Shown here in pieces: positions 1 through 7,357 of a DNA stretch of 33,930 nucleotides. Positions within the stretch are counted from its first letter, which is position 1. Each line of letters begins with the position of its first letter. The notes beneath the pieces are model-generated. The model was not told the DNA's origin, did no database searches, and was given only the letters and a program-made list of their open reading frames with translations. The DNA lies in contig JAITGO010000008.1 in NCBI GenBank assembly GCA_031280615.1, forward strand, positions 1-33,930, in the 5' to 3' direction. The translations under genes and the position numbers were made by a program. Origin of the DNA: Desulfobulbus sp. (GTDB taxonomy: Bacteria > Desulfobacterota > Desulfobulbia > Desulfobulbales > Desulfobulbaceae).

Positions 1-109
1 CGTTAACCGAAGTTCGTGGGGGGCTTTTGGACGTGTCGAGCTGTTGCCCGGCAATCTCCCACGGAGCCTGTAATCCAAGGCCCAATGCAATGATATCGTT
101 GCCATTCAT
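1..109 (-). pseudogene. ISL3-family transposase, N-terminal fragment, frameshifted and cut by the window edge
   Basis: Read on the minus strand from ATG at 109, the first ~30 residues (MNGNDIIALGLGLQAPWEIA and on to QQLD) follow the ISL3 transposase start pattern, an LGL..PW segment followed by a conserved LD. A good ribosome site (GGGAGAAG) lies just upstream of the ATG. At a run of six G (18-23) the frame changes: with five G it would continue as SPHELRLT, which fits the family, while as written it becomes SPPRTSV. So this copy is frameshifted, or it relies on slippage at the homopolymer, or the base call is wrong. The zinc-finger and DDE parts lie outside the window. Family recognition is from memory of the N-terminal motif and is moderately sure. 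Confidence 0.55.
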
Positions 110-120
110 GATCTTCTCCC

Positions 121-172
121 GTCATTTGGTGTGGATTTGATCCCTATATACATCAAATCCACACCAAATGAC
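121..172. repeat. perfect 21-bp inverted repeat with 10-nt loop
   Basis: Positions 121-141 and 152-172 are exact reverse complements, separated by ccctatatac. The repeat sits between the ISL3 transposase start (minus strand, 109) and the point at which the IS200 tnpA remnant begins (about 178). It may be an element end duplicated in inverted orientation, or a leader hairpin that limits transposase expression. Only the repeat itself is certain. Confidence 0.8.
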
Positions 173-177
173 GAGGA

Positions 178-549
178 GCCACGAAATATCGTTACCACGT
201 ACTGTGGTGGGCGACCTTGGCCTCCGAGTTCGTGAACTTGTCCGCCACGTGTGAACGGTATGAGGTTCAGATTCTTCGAGAAGTGGTAAGTAAAGATCAT
301 GTCCACATTTTGGTGTCCGCTCCTCCCCATATCGCTCCATCTGCCATCATGAGATGGGTGAACGGGTGGACTTCCCGAAAGATATTTGAAGAATTTCCCC
401 ACGTGAAGAGACGCTATTGAGGGCAGCACTTTTGGGCACGCGGCTGTTTTTGTGTGACGGCAAGCGAACTGACTAAGGAGATGATCGAAGAGTACCTTTC
501 TCATCATTTTGAACCCAAACCTCATGACGGTTTCGATGTCGAGCCTTGA
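178..549 (+). pseudogene. tnpA: decayed IS200/IS605-family transposase TnpA
   Basis: Remnant of a Y1 HUH single-strand transposase. In reading order one sees ATKYRYHVL, then in another frame GDLGLRVRELVRHV, then back in the first frame CERYEVQILREVVSKDHVHI. The HUH metal motif is the HVH at about 298-306. The motif WGQHFWARG should follow KRRY, but its first Trp codon is TGA (418-420) here, and the frame then continues to the end at 547-549, including the EEYL segment with the likely catalytic Tyr. There are thus at least two frameshifts (near 205 and 250), one nonsense change and a missing N-terminus. Only the stretch 217-420 remains open. The copy cannot make active transposase unless TGA is read as Trp, for which there is no other sign. 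Confidence 0.85.
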
Positions 550-594
550 ACCGGCTGCGCAGTCTGCCGGTATTGCTGGACTTTCAGTACGCAT

Positions 595-634
595 TTTCAA
601 ACCCACCGACTTTAAGTCGGTGGTTGTTTAGTTT
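595..634 (+). mobile_element. IS200/IS605 right-end hairpin
   Basis: The 10-bp arms ccaccgactt (603-612) and aagtcggtgg (614-623) form the short hairpin typical of IS200/IS605 ends, 54 nt after the tnpA stop and followed by ttgtttagtt. The 15-mer tttcaaacccaccga at 595-609 recurs on the opposite strand at 28864-28878, so both are ends of related elements. Confidence 0.75.
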
Positions 635-702
635 TGGCGTTACCACGTTGGAGGTGTAATAATTGGAAACAGTTTGTTTCCGCTAAGTATAATAGTTGTT
701 TT

Positions 703-1551
703 TTACACTGAATCAATCCTTATCCAGCAAATTTTTGCAGTAGTGGATCCTTTGAAAGTTAAGGTTAATCTGTTATCGGTAACTTCAACGATTGTATCGC
801 GTGTTATCCATAATTTTGAGGAGCTGAGGGATTCTGCAGAAATCAAAGCTGCCCCTTCTACTTGTACTCCTTGAATCGTATCTGGAGCAGTTGGATCGCC
901 GACAGTTACTGTAACGTGATACTTACCGTTCGGGACTGCATACTCCCAGACAGCTGTTGGAGTAACATGGATAAAAGTATCGTAGGCCTGATCGGGAGAC
1001 AGTGAGCTGTTTCGATCTCGTGAACCCTGCGTCCCAGGAGGAACAGTCCACCCGTATCCTTTCGTGCTATCAAAACTATCGCCGCTGTCACGGATATATC
1101 CATCTGGGATGGACGAAGAAACTGGTTGGAAATTGACAGCAATTTTAACTGGAGGGGTTAAATTAATAGTTAATTGATATAATGAAACGGCACCATTATT
1201 ATCAATTGCAGTGAGTGTTATTGGGTAAGACCCGGGGGTACCGTATTGATGCGTTGTATTTGCTCCACTTCCTTTTGAACCGTCCCCAAAATTCCAATGT
1301 AATTCAGTGATGTTGCCATCTGGGTCGGTTGTAGTGCTAGCATCAAAAGTAACCATTTTTCCGCTGATTGTATAGGTAAAGGTGGGTATCGGTGGTTTAT
1401 TGCTTGCTTGGCTGTCAGTGATGGTGACTCTTTTGAGGCTTCCGGAGAAGTCGGCAGCAAAAGTTTGGGATATTGCAAGCATGACAAAAAGGAGAGTAGT
1501 AGTGGCTGTTGCCTGCGAGGCTTTGATGATGGAGGTAACGGAGGTTTTCAT
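703..1551 (-). CDS. secreted PKD and malectin-like domain protein
   Basis: A 282-residue exported protein. A signal peptide (Lys near the start, hydrophobic core LLFVMLAISQ, probable cleavage after TFA near residue 33) is followed by a PKD-type beta-sandwich at about 50-130 with the hallmark NFGDGS. A C-terminal galactose-binding-like domain (about 134-282) opens with KIAVNFQPVSSSIPDGYIRD and contains GYGW; this pattern occurs in malectin-like or carbohydrate-binding modules of secreted enzymes and surface proteins. No catalytic domain or anchor is visible. AAGGAG lies 7 nt before the ATG. It lies 200 nt downstream of the larger PKD gene on the same strand, so the two may work at the cell surface together. 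Ligand unknown. Confidence 0.75.
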   Translation of the reverse strand: MKTSVTSIIKASQATATTTLLFVMLAISQTFAADFSGSLKRVTITDSQASNKPPIPTFTYTISGKMVTFDASTTTDPDGNITELHWNFGDGSKGSGANTTHQYGTPGSYPITLTAIDNNGAVSLYQLTINLTPPVKIAVNFQPVSSSIPDGYIRDSGDSFDSTKGYGWTVPPGTQGSRDRNSSLSPDQAYDTFIHVTPTAVWEYAVPNGKYHVTVTVGDPTAPDTIQGVQVEGAALISAESLSSSKLWITRDTIVEVTDNRLTLTFKGSTTAKICWIRIDSV

Positions 1552-1751
1552 AGTGCTTCTCCTTGAATTTATTTTATAGCTATGAAGTTATCGGGTGTGT
1601 TTATTCTGTGATCTTTTGGGGTGGTCAATCTGCATGCTCGTTCAAGTTGGTTTGATCCTTAGGTGGAATGGCGCAAGTCATTTACCACAAGCAAAAGAAG
1701 ACAATTTTATTTTCGGCGGTGCTAATCTTTGTTGAAGAGCATCGTGTCGTT

Positions 1752-4469
1752 TCATGGCACATAAAAGATAGTGTTAGAAGTGCTCTCGGGGCTGCCAGTT
1801 GTATTTATTGCTTGAATTGTGAAGGCGATTTGACCGGTTGGCTTGGTTGTTTCACAACTAAGCTGTCGGTCAGAGGGGCTGTCGCTTGTGCAAATCACTT
1901 CACCATTAATCAAGACTTGAAACCCCCTGATCGCGCTTTCCTTGACCGAGTCGAATTCCCAGTAAAATGTCGCCAGTGTCTTCTCCGACGGCTGATCAAG
2001 CGCAATGTAGCCAACGGTTTCCGCAGGATGAGCTACTTCCTTGTCTTTAGATTGTTCCTCCTCCACCATTATTTGAAATCCTGCGGCGGTTTGGCTCTTG
2101 ACACGTAGAGCAGATGTATCGAGATCGTTGGAGGTTTGCATATCAGCAAGGAGTAGAGGTGCTTGGTTGAATCCACTTTGATATTTTCCACTATACCAAA
2201 CATTTGTTACTGAATTTGCCGTCTTCCCTACCTCGTACTGCAAACTGCCGATGGTGCCGGTGCTGAGTTCCCAGGCGATATAGTTGACCGTCTCGTTGAG
2301 ATGCGAGTTAGTGTTTTGCTCTTGCTCTCGATAGTAATAGGAAAAATTTGATGCCGTGATGTTTTTGATCCGACCGCTGACAGTATCCGTTTCATTCATC
2401 GAGGCTATGTTCGCGAGCACTACCGGAGCCTTGGCAAAGGCGGTGGTAAAGGGGACTGTTTTGAAATTAGTGGCTCCTGTGAAGCTACCGGCTTCGACAG
2501 CAGCGCCACTGGGCAGGGTGTAATGCCCCCTTTCTATGACCAGGTAGCTGATAGTTTCCTGCGGATGAATGCCATCCAAGTAGTTCCATTCTGTCAGCTT
2601 GATGTCAAAGCCGGTTTTGTTGACATTGCGGATGCGGACAGTGCAGGGCTCGCCATTGTTGAAGCTCGGTGGCCCGGCGACCACAATCGGGTTGGTGAAC
2701 GATGTGCTCAGTGGAACGCGTATCCATTCGCTGCTCACAGCTACCTCGCCAGTTTCAATTTTCACCTCCGTTGGCGGCGGTGGCTCGACGTTGGTGGCAA
2801 TGGCGACACTGCTGATACCGGTTGCCCCCTTGTCATCCGTTACCTGCAAGGTGGCGGCGAATGATGCCTTTAATGTGTAGGTATGGCTGACCGATTTGCC
2901 GCTGGCCGTACTGCCATCACCGAAGTTCCAGATATAGGTACTAATCGTACCGTCGCTGTCACTCGAACCGCCTCCATCGAAAGTGACGGTAAGTGGCGCC
3001 AAACCGTTGGTCGGAGTCGCGCTGATGACCGCTTGGGGTGCTTTGTTGACAGCCACGGGTGCGCTAACGATGACCGGGGTATCGATCCGGCCGCTTTGTC
3101 CCTTACTGTCGGTAACGGTCAGGGTGGCGGTGTAGGTGCCTGCCGAGGTGTAGGTATGGGCGGCGCTGGCGCCTATACTTGAAGCTCCGTCACCAAAACT
3201 CCAGCTGTACGAGGCAATGGAGGTATTGGTGGCGGTCGAACCGGATCCGTCGAAACTGACCGTGAGGGGCGCTGGTCCCGTTGCTATCGAGGTGGAAACG
3301 ACAGCTGTCGGTGGTGTGGGCTCAACGACTGCAGGACGGGATGCCGTAATGGCGATGGTTGTCGTGTTGGTCGCACCGGCACTATTGACGACGGTCAACT
3401 TGGCCGTATACGTGCCTGCTGTGGCGTAAGTGTGGCTGGCTGACGCGGTTGTTGAAGTCGATCCGTCGCCAAAATCCCATTGGTAGCTCGTCACGCTTCC
3501 GGTTGACGCGGAGGCGTCGAAAGTGACCGGCAATGGTGCCGGGCCGGCAACGGTATTGGCGGCGATCGTAGCCTTCAATTCCTTTGTGATGGTGTCGGTG
3601 CTGCCGGTGTAGGTGAGGGCGTTGGAAAAGCTGGTTTCGATGTCATTGGTATCTATCGAAGTCAGCGTATAAATGGCCGGAGTGGTCATGAGGTCGGCGG
3701 TACAGGTCAGTTGCCGCGCGTTTGGATCGTTGATTTGACAGATCAGGTTTGAGTTTTGGTAAATGCGAAATCCCTTGATACTGCTTGTTTGATTGTATTC
3801 CCAGGAGAAACTGAGCTGTTTGGTATTGAACAACTCTGGATAGGCTGTGGGGTCAAAGACCAGGAGGTTGGATGGGCTGCTCTCACTGCCGCTGGCAGTT
3901 ATCTCGACCACGCTGAAAGTCATAGTGTTATGGATGAGATCCGCCTTGCAGGAGATCGTGGTAGCGGCAGTATTGGTTGTCTCGCACAACAGAGCACTGT
4001 TCAGGTAAATCCGGTAACCTTTGAGATTGGTGGTGTCGGTTGGCGTTGCCCAGTTGAAGGTGAACAGCTTGCTACCCGTTGTTTCCAAAGCCTCGTGAGG
4101 TGTTTGATTTGGCGGAACTGTCGAAGGGATCGTTGGGGGATCGGGTACGGGAGATGCAATATCGGCTTCGGTTACGGTCACTTCAATAGGGTCGGAGTGT
4201 GGGCTTTCGGTTTCGTCGGCAAACGTGACGGTTAGAGTGACGCTGGTTGTGGTGCCCACAGGTAACGACGTCGGGCACTCCATTGAGATGGCGTCGGCAT
4301 TCTCGCTTGTGCAAAGGAGTTTACCGTTTGCATACACATGGAATGCAGTAATGGATGGTATAGCCGGAGGAATATATCCCCATTCGACGCGAATGGACGG
4401 TGTTGCCAAGGCTAGGCCGGGCACAATGGAACTGAGCAGGAGAAATAGACGGATAATCCGAGTATACAT
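1752..4469 (-). CDS. large secreted modular surface protein: Fn3-like, PKD and H-type-lectin-like repeats
   Basis: A 905-residue exported protein. The start at 4469 is chosen because it opens directly with a signal peptide (MYTRIIRLFLLLSSIVPGLA); an upstream ATG at 4538 would add 23 unlikely residues. Modules in order: three Fn3-like units, each with a Cys pair (C53/C65, C162/C174, C244/C256); three PKD domains (about 299-375, 387-469, 477-559) with FGDG motifs; three H-lectin-like repeats (about 574-647, 657-734, 747-825), each ending in an H..ET(I/V).Y signature; and a fourth Fn3-like unit (834-905, C860/C872). All four Cys pairs have the same C-x11-C spacing. No LPXTG, PEP-CTERM or membrane anchor is seen, so it is secreted or held by partners. 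A role in adhesion or glycan binding is inferred from the domains. Confidence 0.8.
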   Translation of the reverse strand: MYTRIIRLFLLLSSIVPGLALATPSIRVEWGYIPPAIPSITAFHVYANGKLLCTSENADAISMECPTSLPVGTTTSVTLTVTFADETESPHSDPIEVTVTEADIASPVPDPPTIPSTVPPNQTPHEALETTGSKLFTFNWATPTDTTNLKGYRIYLNSALLCETTNTAATTISCKADLIHNTMTFSVVEITASGSESSPSNLLVFDPTAYPELFNTKQLSFSWEYNQTSSIKGFRIYQNSNLICQINDPNARQLTCTADLMTTPAIYTLTSIDTNDIETSFSNALTYTGSTDTITKELKATIAANTVAGPAPLPVTFDASASTGSVTSYQWDFGDGSTSTTASASHTYATAGTYTAKLTVVNSAGATNTTTIAITASRPAVVEPTPPTAVVSTSIATGPAPLTVSFDGSGSTATNTSIASYSWSFGDGASSIGASAAHTYTSAGTYTATLTVTDSKGQSGRIDTPVIVSAPVAVNKAPQAVISATPTNGLAPLTVTFDGGGSSDSDGTISTYIWNFGDGSTASGKSVSHTYTLKASFAATLQVTDDKGATGISSVAIATNVEPPPPTEVKIETGEVAVSSEWIRVPLSTSFTNPIVVAGPPSFNNGEPCTVRIRNVNKTGFDIKLTEWNYLDGIHPQETISYLVIERGHYTLPSGAAVEAGSFTGATNFKTVPFTTAFAKAPVVLANIASMNETDTVSGRIKNITASNFSYYYREQEQNTNSHLNETVNYIAWELSTGTIGSLQYEVGKTANSVTNVWYSGKYQSGFNQAPLLLADMQTSNDLDTSALRVKSQTAAGFQIMVEEEQSKDKEVAHPAETVGYIALDQPSEKTLATFYWEFDSVKESAIRGFQVLINGEVICTSDSPSDRQLSCETTKPTGQIAFTIQAINTTGSPESTSNTIFYVP

Positions 4470-4649
4470 TATTATCACCGCATGAGAAGAAGCAAAAACT
4501 CGAATGTCTTTGCAGGGAAGGTGCACGATGCGTGCCATGCGTTGTGTTTAGTCATCGGTCGAAAAATCAATAAGATATGGTGCAAAGTGAATTTTGACCA
4601 GTTGCCTCGATTACGTTTTGGTAAATTGACGGAATGGGGGAAACGTATG

Positions 4650-5438
4650 TCAGCGCACGTGCGATATCGCCCACTTGGTCCATTCATACTGGGCCGTCGA
4701 GAGATCATTCTTCTTGTTTTCCACGAAATCGGCCAAAGCCAAGGGAGAATCGAAGGTGATGGAATAATAGCCGTCGGCGTGGGCGCCACGACCTAGCAAG
4801 GTAGTCTTGCCGCTTTGGTCGCGTCCGACCATCAGGTCATGGTTCTTGTAGATGGTGGTGGTGCCGGTATGAGTGATGGTACCGTACTTGGTCTGGACAT
4901 AGAAACGGTACGTAAAGCCGGCAACAGCGATGATCAGGATCAAAGCAACGGCCGAGGTGATTTTGGCGTACCGGGTGTGGCGTTGGGGATTGAAGATGTC
5001 GCTTAGCGATATCGGCACGAATTTCTTGATTGCCTGTTGGATGTCGGTTTGCCGTGCCAGACAGGGCTGGACCGCTTTACCGGTGAAATTCTCGATATCG
5101 GTAATGGCCTCGATATCCGAGGGATCGGCCATGGCGACCCGAAGAATTCTATCGCTTTCGAGGCACAGGGGGAGGACATCGTATTTGGAGCAGAGGTAGC
5201 GAGGGAGCACTCCTTTCGCCGAAGCGTCATATTCCTGGGCAACGCTGATGATCGGCGAATCGAACTGGGTAGAGAGCGTTTCAAGCAACTGGTCGCTGGT
5301 AATGGTACCCATCTTGACCAGAATCCTGCCCAGCCTGCGGTTTCCTCCGACCTGCATTTTCAGGGCACGATTACAGTCTTCCATGGTAATAAGGCCGGCA
5401 TCGATCAGGAGTTCGCCTAAACGTTTTTTTTCTGACAT
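4650..5438 (-). CDS. membrane-anchored MshEN (GspE N-terminal-type) protein, predicted c-di-GMP receptor
   Basis: 262 residues. The start at 5438 is preferred because CGGAG lies about 7 nt upstream; the frame is open further to 5594 but that part looks non-coding. Residues 6-29 and 35-58 are two 24-residue motifs of the form RLGxxLxxxGxIxxxxxxxxLxxQ joined by a 5-residue spacer, the layout of the c-di-GMP site in the MshEN domain. The rest of the N-terminal domain runs to about residue 145. Then come a single membrane helix (ITSAVALILIIAVAGFTYRF) and a ~75-residue domain probably outside. The ATPase domain normally fused to MshEN in type II secretion or pilus motors is absent. It may signal c-di-GMP level across the membrane. 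The neighbouring surface-protein genes share its strand. Confidence 0.75.
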   Translation of the reverse strand: MSEKKRLGELLIDAGLITMEDCNRALKMQVGGNRRLGRILVKMGTITSDQLLETLSTQFDSPIISVAQEYDASAKGVLPRYLCSKYDVLPLCLESDRILRVAMADPSDIEAITDIENFTGKAVQPCLARQTDIQQAIKKFVPISLSDIFNPQRHTRYAKITSAVALILIIAVAGFTYRFYVQTKYGTITHTGTTTIYKNHDLMVGRDQSGKTTLLGRGAHADGYYSITFDSPLALADFVENKKNDLSTAQYEWTKWAISHVR

Positions 5439-5865
5439 GGTCATGCTCCGGAAAAAAGCAGTGAATAATTGAACCTGTTGCGCGCATGCCGGCTCGCCCA
5501 TCGGCCGTGCTCCAAGCCTTTTGTTCAAGGGTGACAAAGGCTCTTCTCGCCCCGGCCAGAACGCGGCGGTCGCCGCGCTGTCACGTCTGCGCAAGAAGTT
5601 CAGTGAGAATCATTTTTGATGACGCTATTGTAACGTGTTTTGAGAGAATTGCGAAGAAAAGATAGGGCGAAAAACACGAAATTTTGGGATGAAGGGGGAT
5701 GCTTCGGGCGAGATGGCGAGGCGTCGGGAAGAATATCCTAGGAGTACAATATCTTCCGCTGCAAAAGGGGATTTTCCGGACTTGGTAGAAAAGCGTAGAC
5801 CGAAATATCGAAGGCCGGGCACCCGCACGCCAAAAGTCGAAACGGCGGCGGGTGCGGTCGGGACA
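5439..5865. other. gene-free interval between comEA-like gene and MshEN gene
   Basis: No convincing coding sequence. Next to the comEA-like stop there is a hairpin: gcacccgc (5819-5826) and cgcc (5828-5831) pair with ggcg (5844-5847) and gcgggtgc (5848-5855), with one bulged A and a 12-nt loop. It could end comEA transcription on the minus strand, but no T-tract follows. Confidence 0.4.
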
Positions 5866-6120
5866 TTATTCGCCTGTCGTGATTTCAGGTTTGATTTTTT
5901 CGATGATTTTGCCGCCGATCCCTTTTACCTTGGCAAGATCGTCCACTGTCTGAAATTGTCCATTTTGAGTGCGATAGGCGACGATGGCCTCAGCTTTGGC
6001 CTTGCCTATCCCGTTGAGGGTTGCCAATTCGTCCGCAGTGGCGGTGTTGATGTTGACCTTGGCAAAGGCGGCGGCTGCAAAACAGAAAACGAACATAAGG
6101 GCCAGATACAATTTTTTCAT
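5866..6120 (-). CDS. ComEA-like helix-hairpin-helix DNA-binding protein
   Basis: 84 residues: a signal peptide (MKKLYLALMFVFCFAAAAFA), then a double helix-hairpin-helix unit, VNINTATADELATLNGIGKA followed by VDDLAKVKGIG. Both NGIG and KGIG turns, which contact the DNA backbone, are intact. This is the length of the short periplasmic ComEA proteins of Proteobacteria, which bind incoming double-stranded DNA during uptake. AAGGAG lies 6 nt before the ATG. No other competence genes are adjacent. Family certain; role in DNA uptake likely but not shown here. Confidence 0.9.
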   Translation of the reverse strand: MKKLYLALMFVFCFAAAAFAKVNINTATADELATLNGIGKAKAEAIVAYRTQNGQFQTVDDLAKVKGIGGKIIEKIKPEITTGE

Positions 6121-6377
6121 GCGATCTCCTTGGATGAGGTGATGAGAAATGAAACTTTTGATTCAAGTATAGGTGCAAATGACTACACGAGTCAAATTGG
6201 AAAAAATATTAGTTCGTTGGGTTGCGCAAAAATATTGCCGAGAGCTTTTGGCGGGATGCTGCCAATCATCGGGGAAGTGTGGCCTCTGAATAAAATGCAT
6301 ACGAGTATCCGCAGAATTTGAGAAATCTGAATACGCGAAAGGAAGAGGCCGTCGTTCGATCCGGCCGAGGCACAAGC

Positions 6378-7352
6378 ATGGGATATTATTTTCGACAAGT
6401 AGTGGAACAGTCTCACTGGCGCTCCCATCTGTTTATGGCGGTGGCGCTGTTGGTGGGCGCGCCGTTTTTCTTTTTGGGCGGGCCGGGATACCATTCGTCC
6501 CGTTCCTTTCAGGCGACTTGGGACCTGGGGCATCTTTTCTACTTTCTGGTATTCACTCTTTGGGCGCATAACCGTTGGAGCAGAAAAGGCAAGCTAATTA
6601 CCCCGTTTTCTATCTTTGCCGCGCTATGCATTCTGGTTTTGCTGCTCGGGACGACGGTGGAGTTTCTGCAGATGTTCGTCGATGGTAGGTCTCCTGACAT
6701 TTTCGATGTTCTGCGTAACCTGCTCGGCTGTCTGGTCGCCTTTGCTTTCTGCATCCGGCCGAGGCTGTTTGCGGCGTGCTGGCGGCAACGCGTTTTTCAG
6801 TTCGGGGTGTCGCTGTTGATCGTGTTGGCTGTCTATCCGCTGGCACGGGCGGTGTACGACGAATCTGCAGCCAGGCACCAGTTCCCGGTATTGGCCGATT
6901 TCGAAACGCCGTTTGAATGCGATCGCTGGGAGAATGTCGGACAGCTGCAGAGAGAGCAGGAATATGTCCGGCATGGCAGCTGGGCGGCCCGGCTCCAACT
7001 CTCGACGGCGATGTATTCGGGGGTTGCCCTGTTCCGATTTCCCCGTGACTGGCGCGATTATCGCATCCTGCATTTCAGCGTCTACAATCCCAACCAGACC
7101 TCGCTCCAACTCAACTGCCGCATTCATGACACGCACCACGGGGAGCACGGCATGGATTTCGAGGATCGTTTCAATCAGGCCTTTACCCTGGCGTCGGGAT
7201 GGAACGACCTGGTGATTTCGCTGGACCAGGTCAAGGCGGCACCCCGGGGCCGGACCATGGACATGGAACATATCGAGGGTTTCGGCCTGTTTGTCGCCCG
7301 GCAGCCGCGGCCGCAGGTGATTTATCTTGATCACATCTATCTCGACAGGTAA
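6378..7352 (+). CDS. VanZ-like membrane protein with C-terminal carbohydrate-binding-like domain
   Basis: About 325 residues. ATG at 6378 has GAGG 7 nt upstream and is preferred over a TTG at 6318 with no ribosome site. The N-terminal ~150 residues hold several membrane helices and VanZ-type motifs: D.GHLFYF in the second helix region, EFLQMFVDGRSPDIFDVL, then NLLGCLVAF. A further helix (about 140-157) leads to a ~160-residue soluble domain beginning DFETPFECDRW and ending QVIYLDHIYLD, similar in pattern to CIA30/CBM11-type beta-sandwich domains. VanZ proteins are poorly understood envelope proteins, some linked to glycopeptide tolerance. The gene ends 5 nt before the kinase gene that follows, so it is probably co-transcribed with the two-component set. 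Confidence 0.75.
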   Translation: MGYYFRQVVEQSHWRSHLFMAVALLVGAPFFFLGGPGYHSSRSFQATWDLGHLFYFLVFTLWAHNRWSRKGKLITPFSIFAALCILVLLLGTTVEFLQMFVDGRSPDIFDVLRNLLGCLVAFAFCIRPRLFAACWRQRVFQFGVSLLIVLAVYPLARAVYDESAARHQFPVLADFETPFECDRWENVGQLQREQEYVRHGSWAARLQLSTAMYSGVALFRFPRDWRDYRILHFSVYNPNQTSLQLNCRIHDTHHGEHGMDFEDRFNQAFTLASGWNDLVISLDQVKAAPRGRTMDMEHIEGFGLFVARQPRPQVIYLDHIYLDR

Positions 7353-7357
7353 TACCC

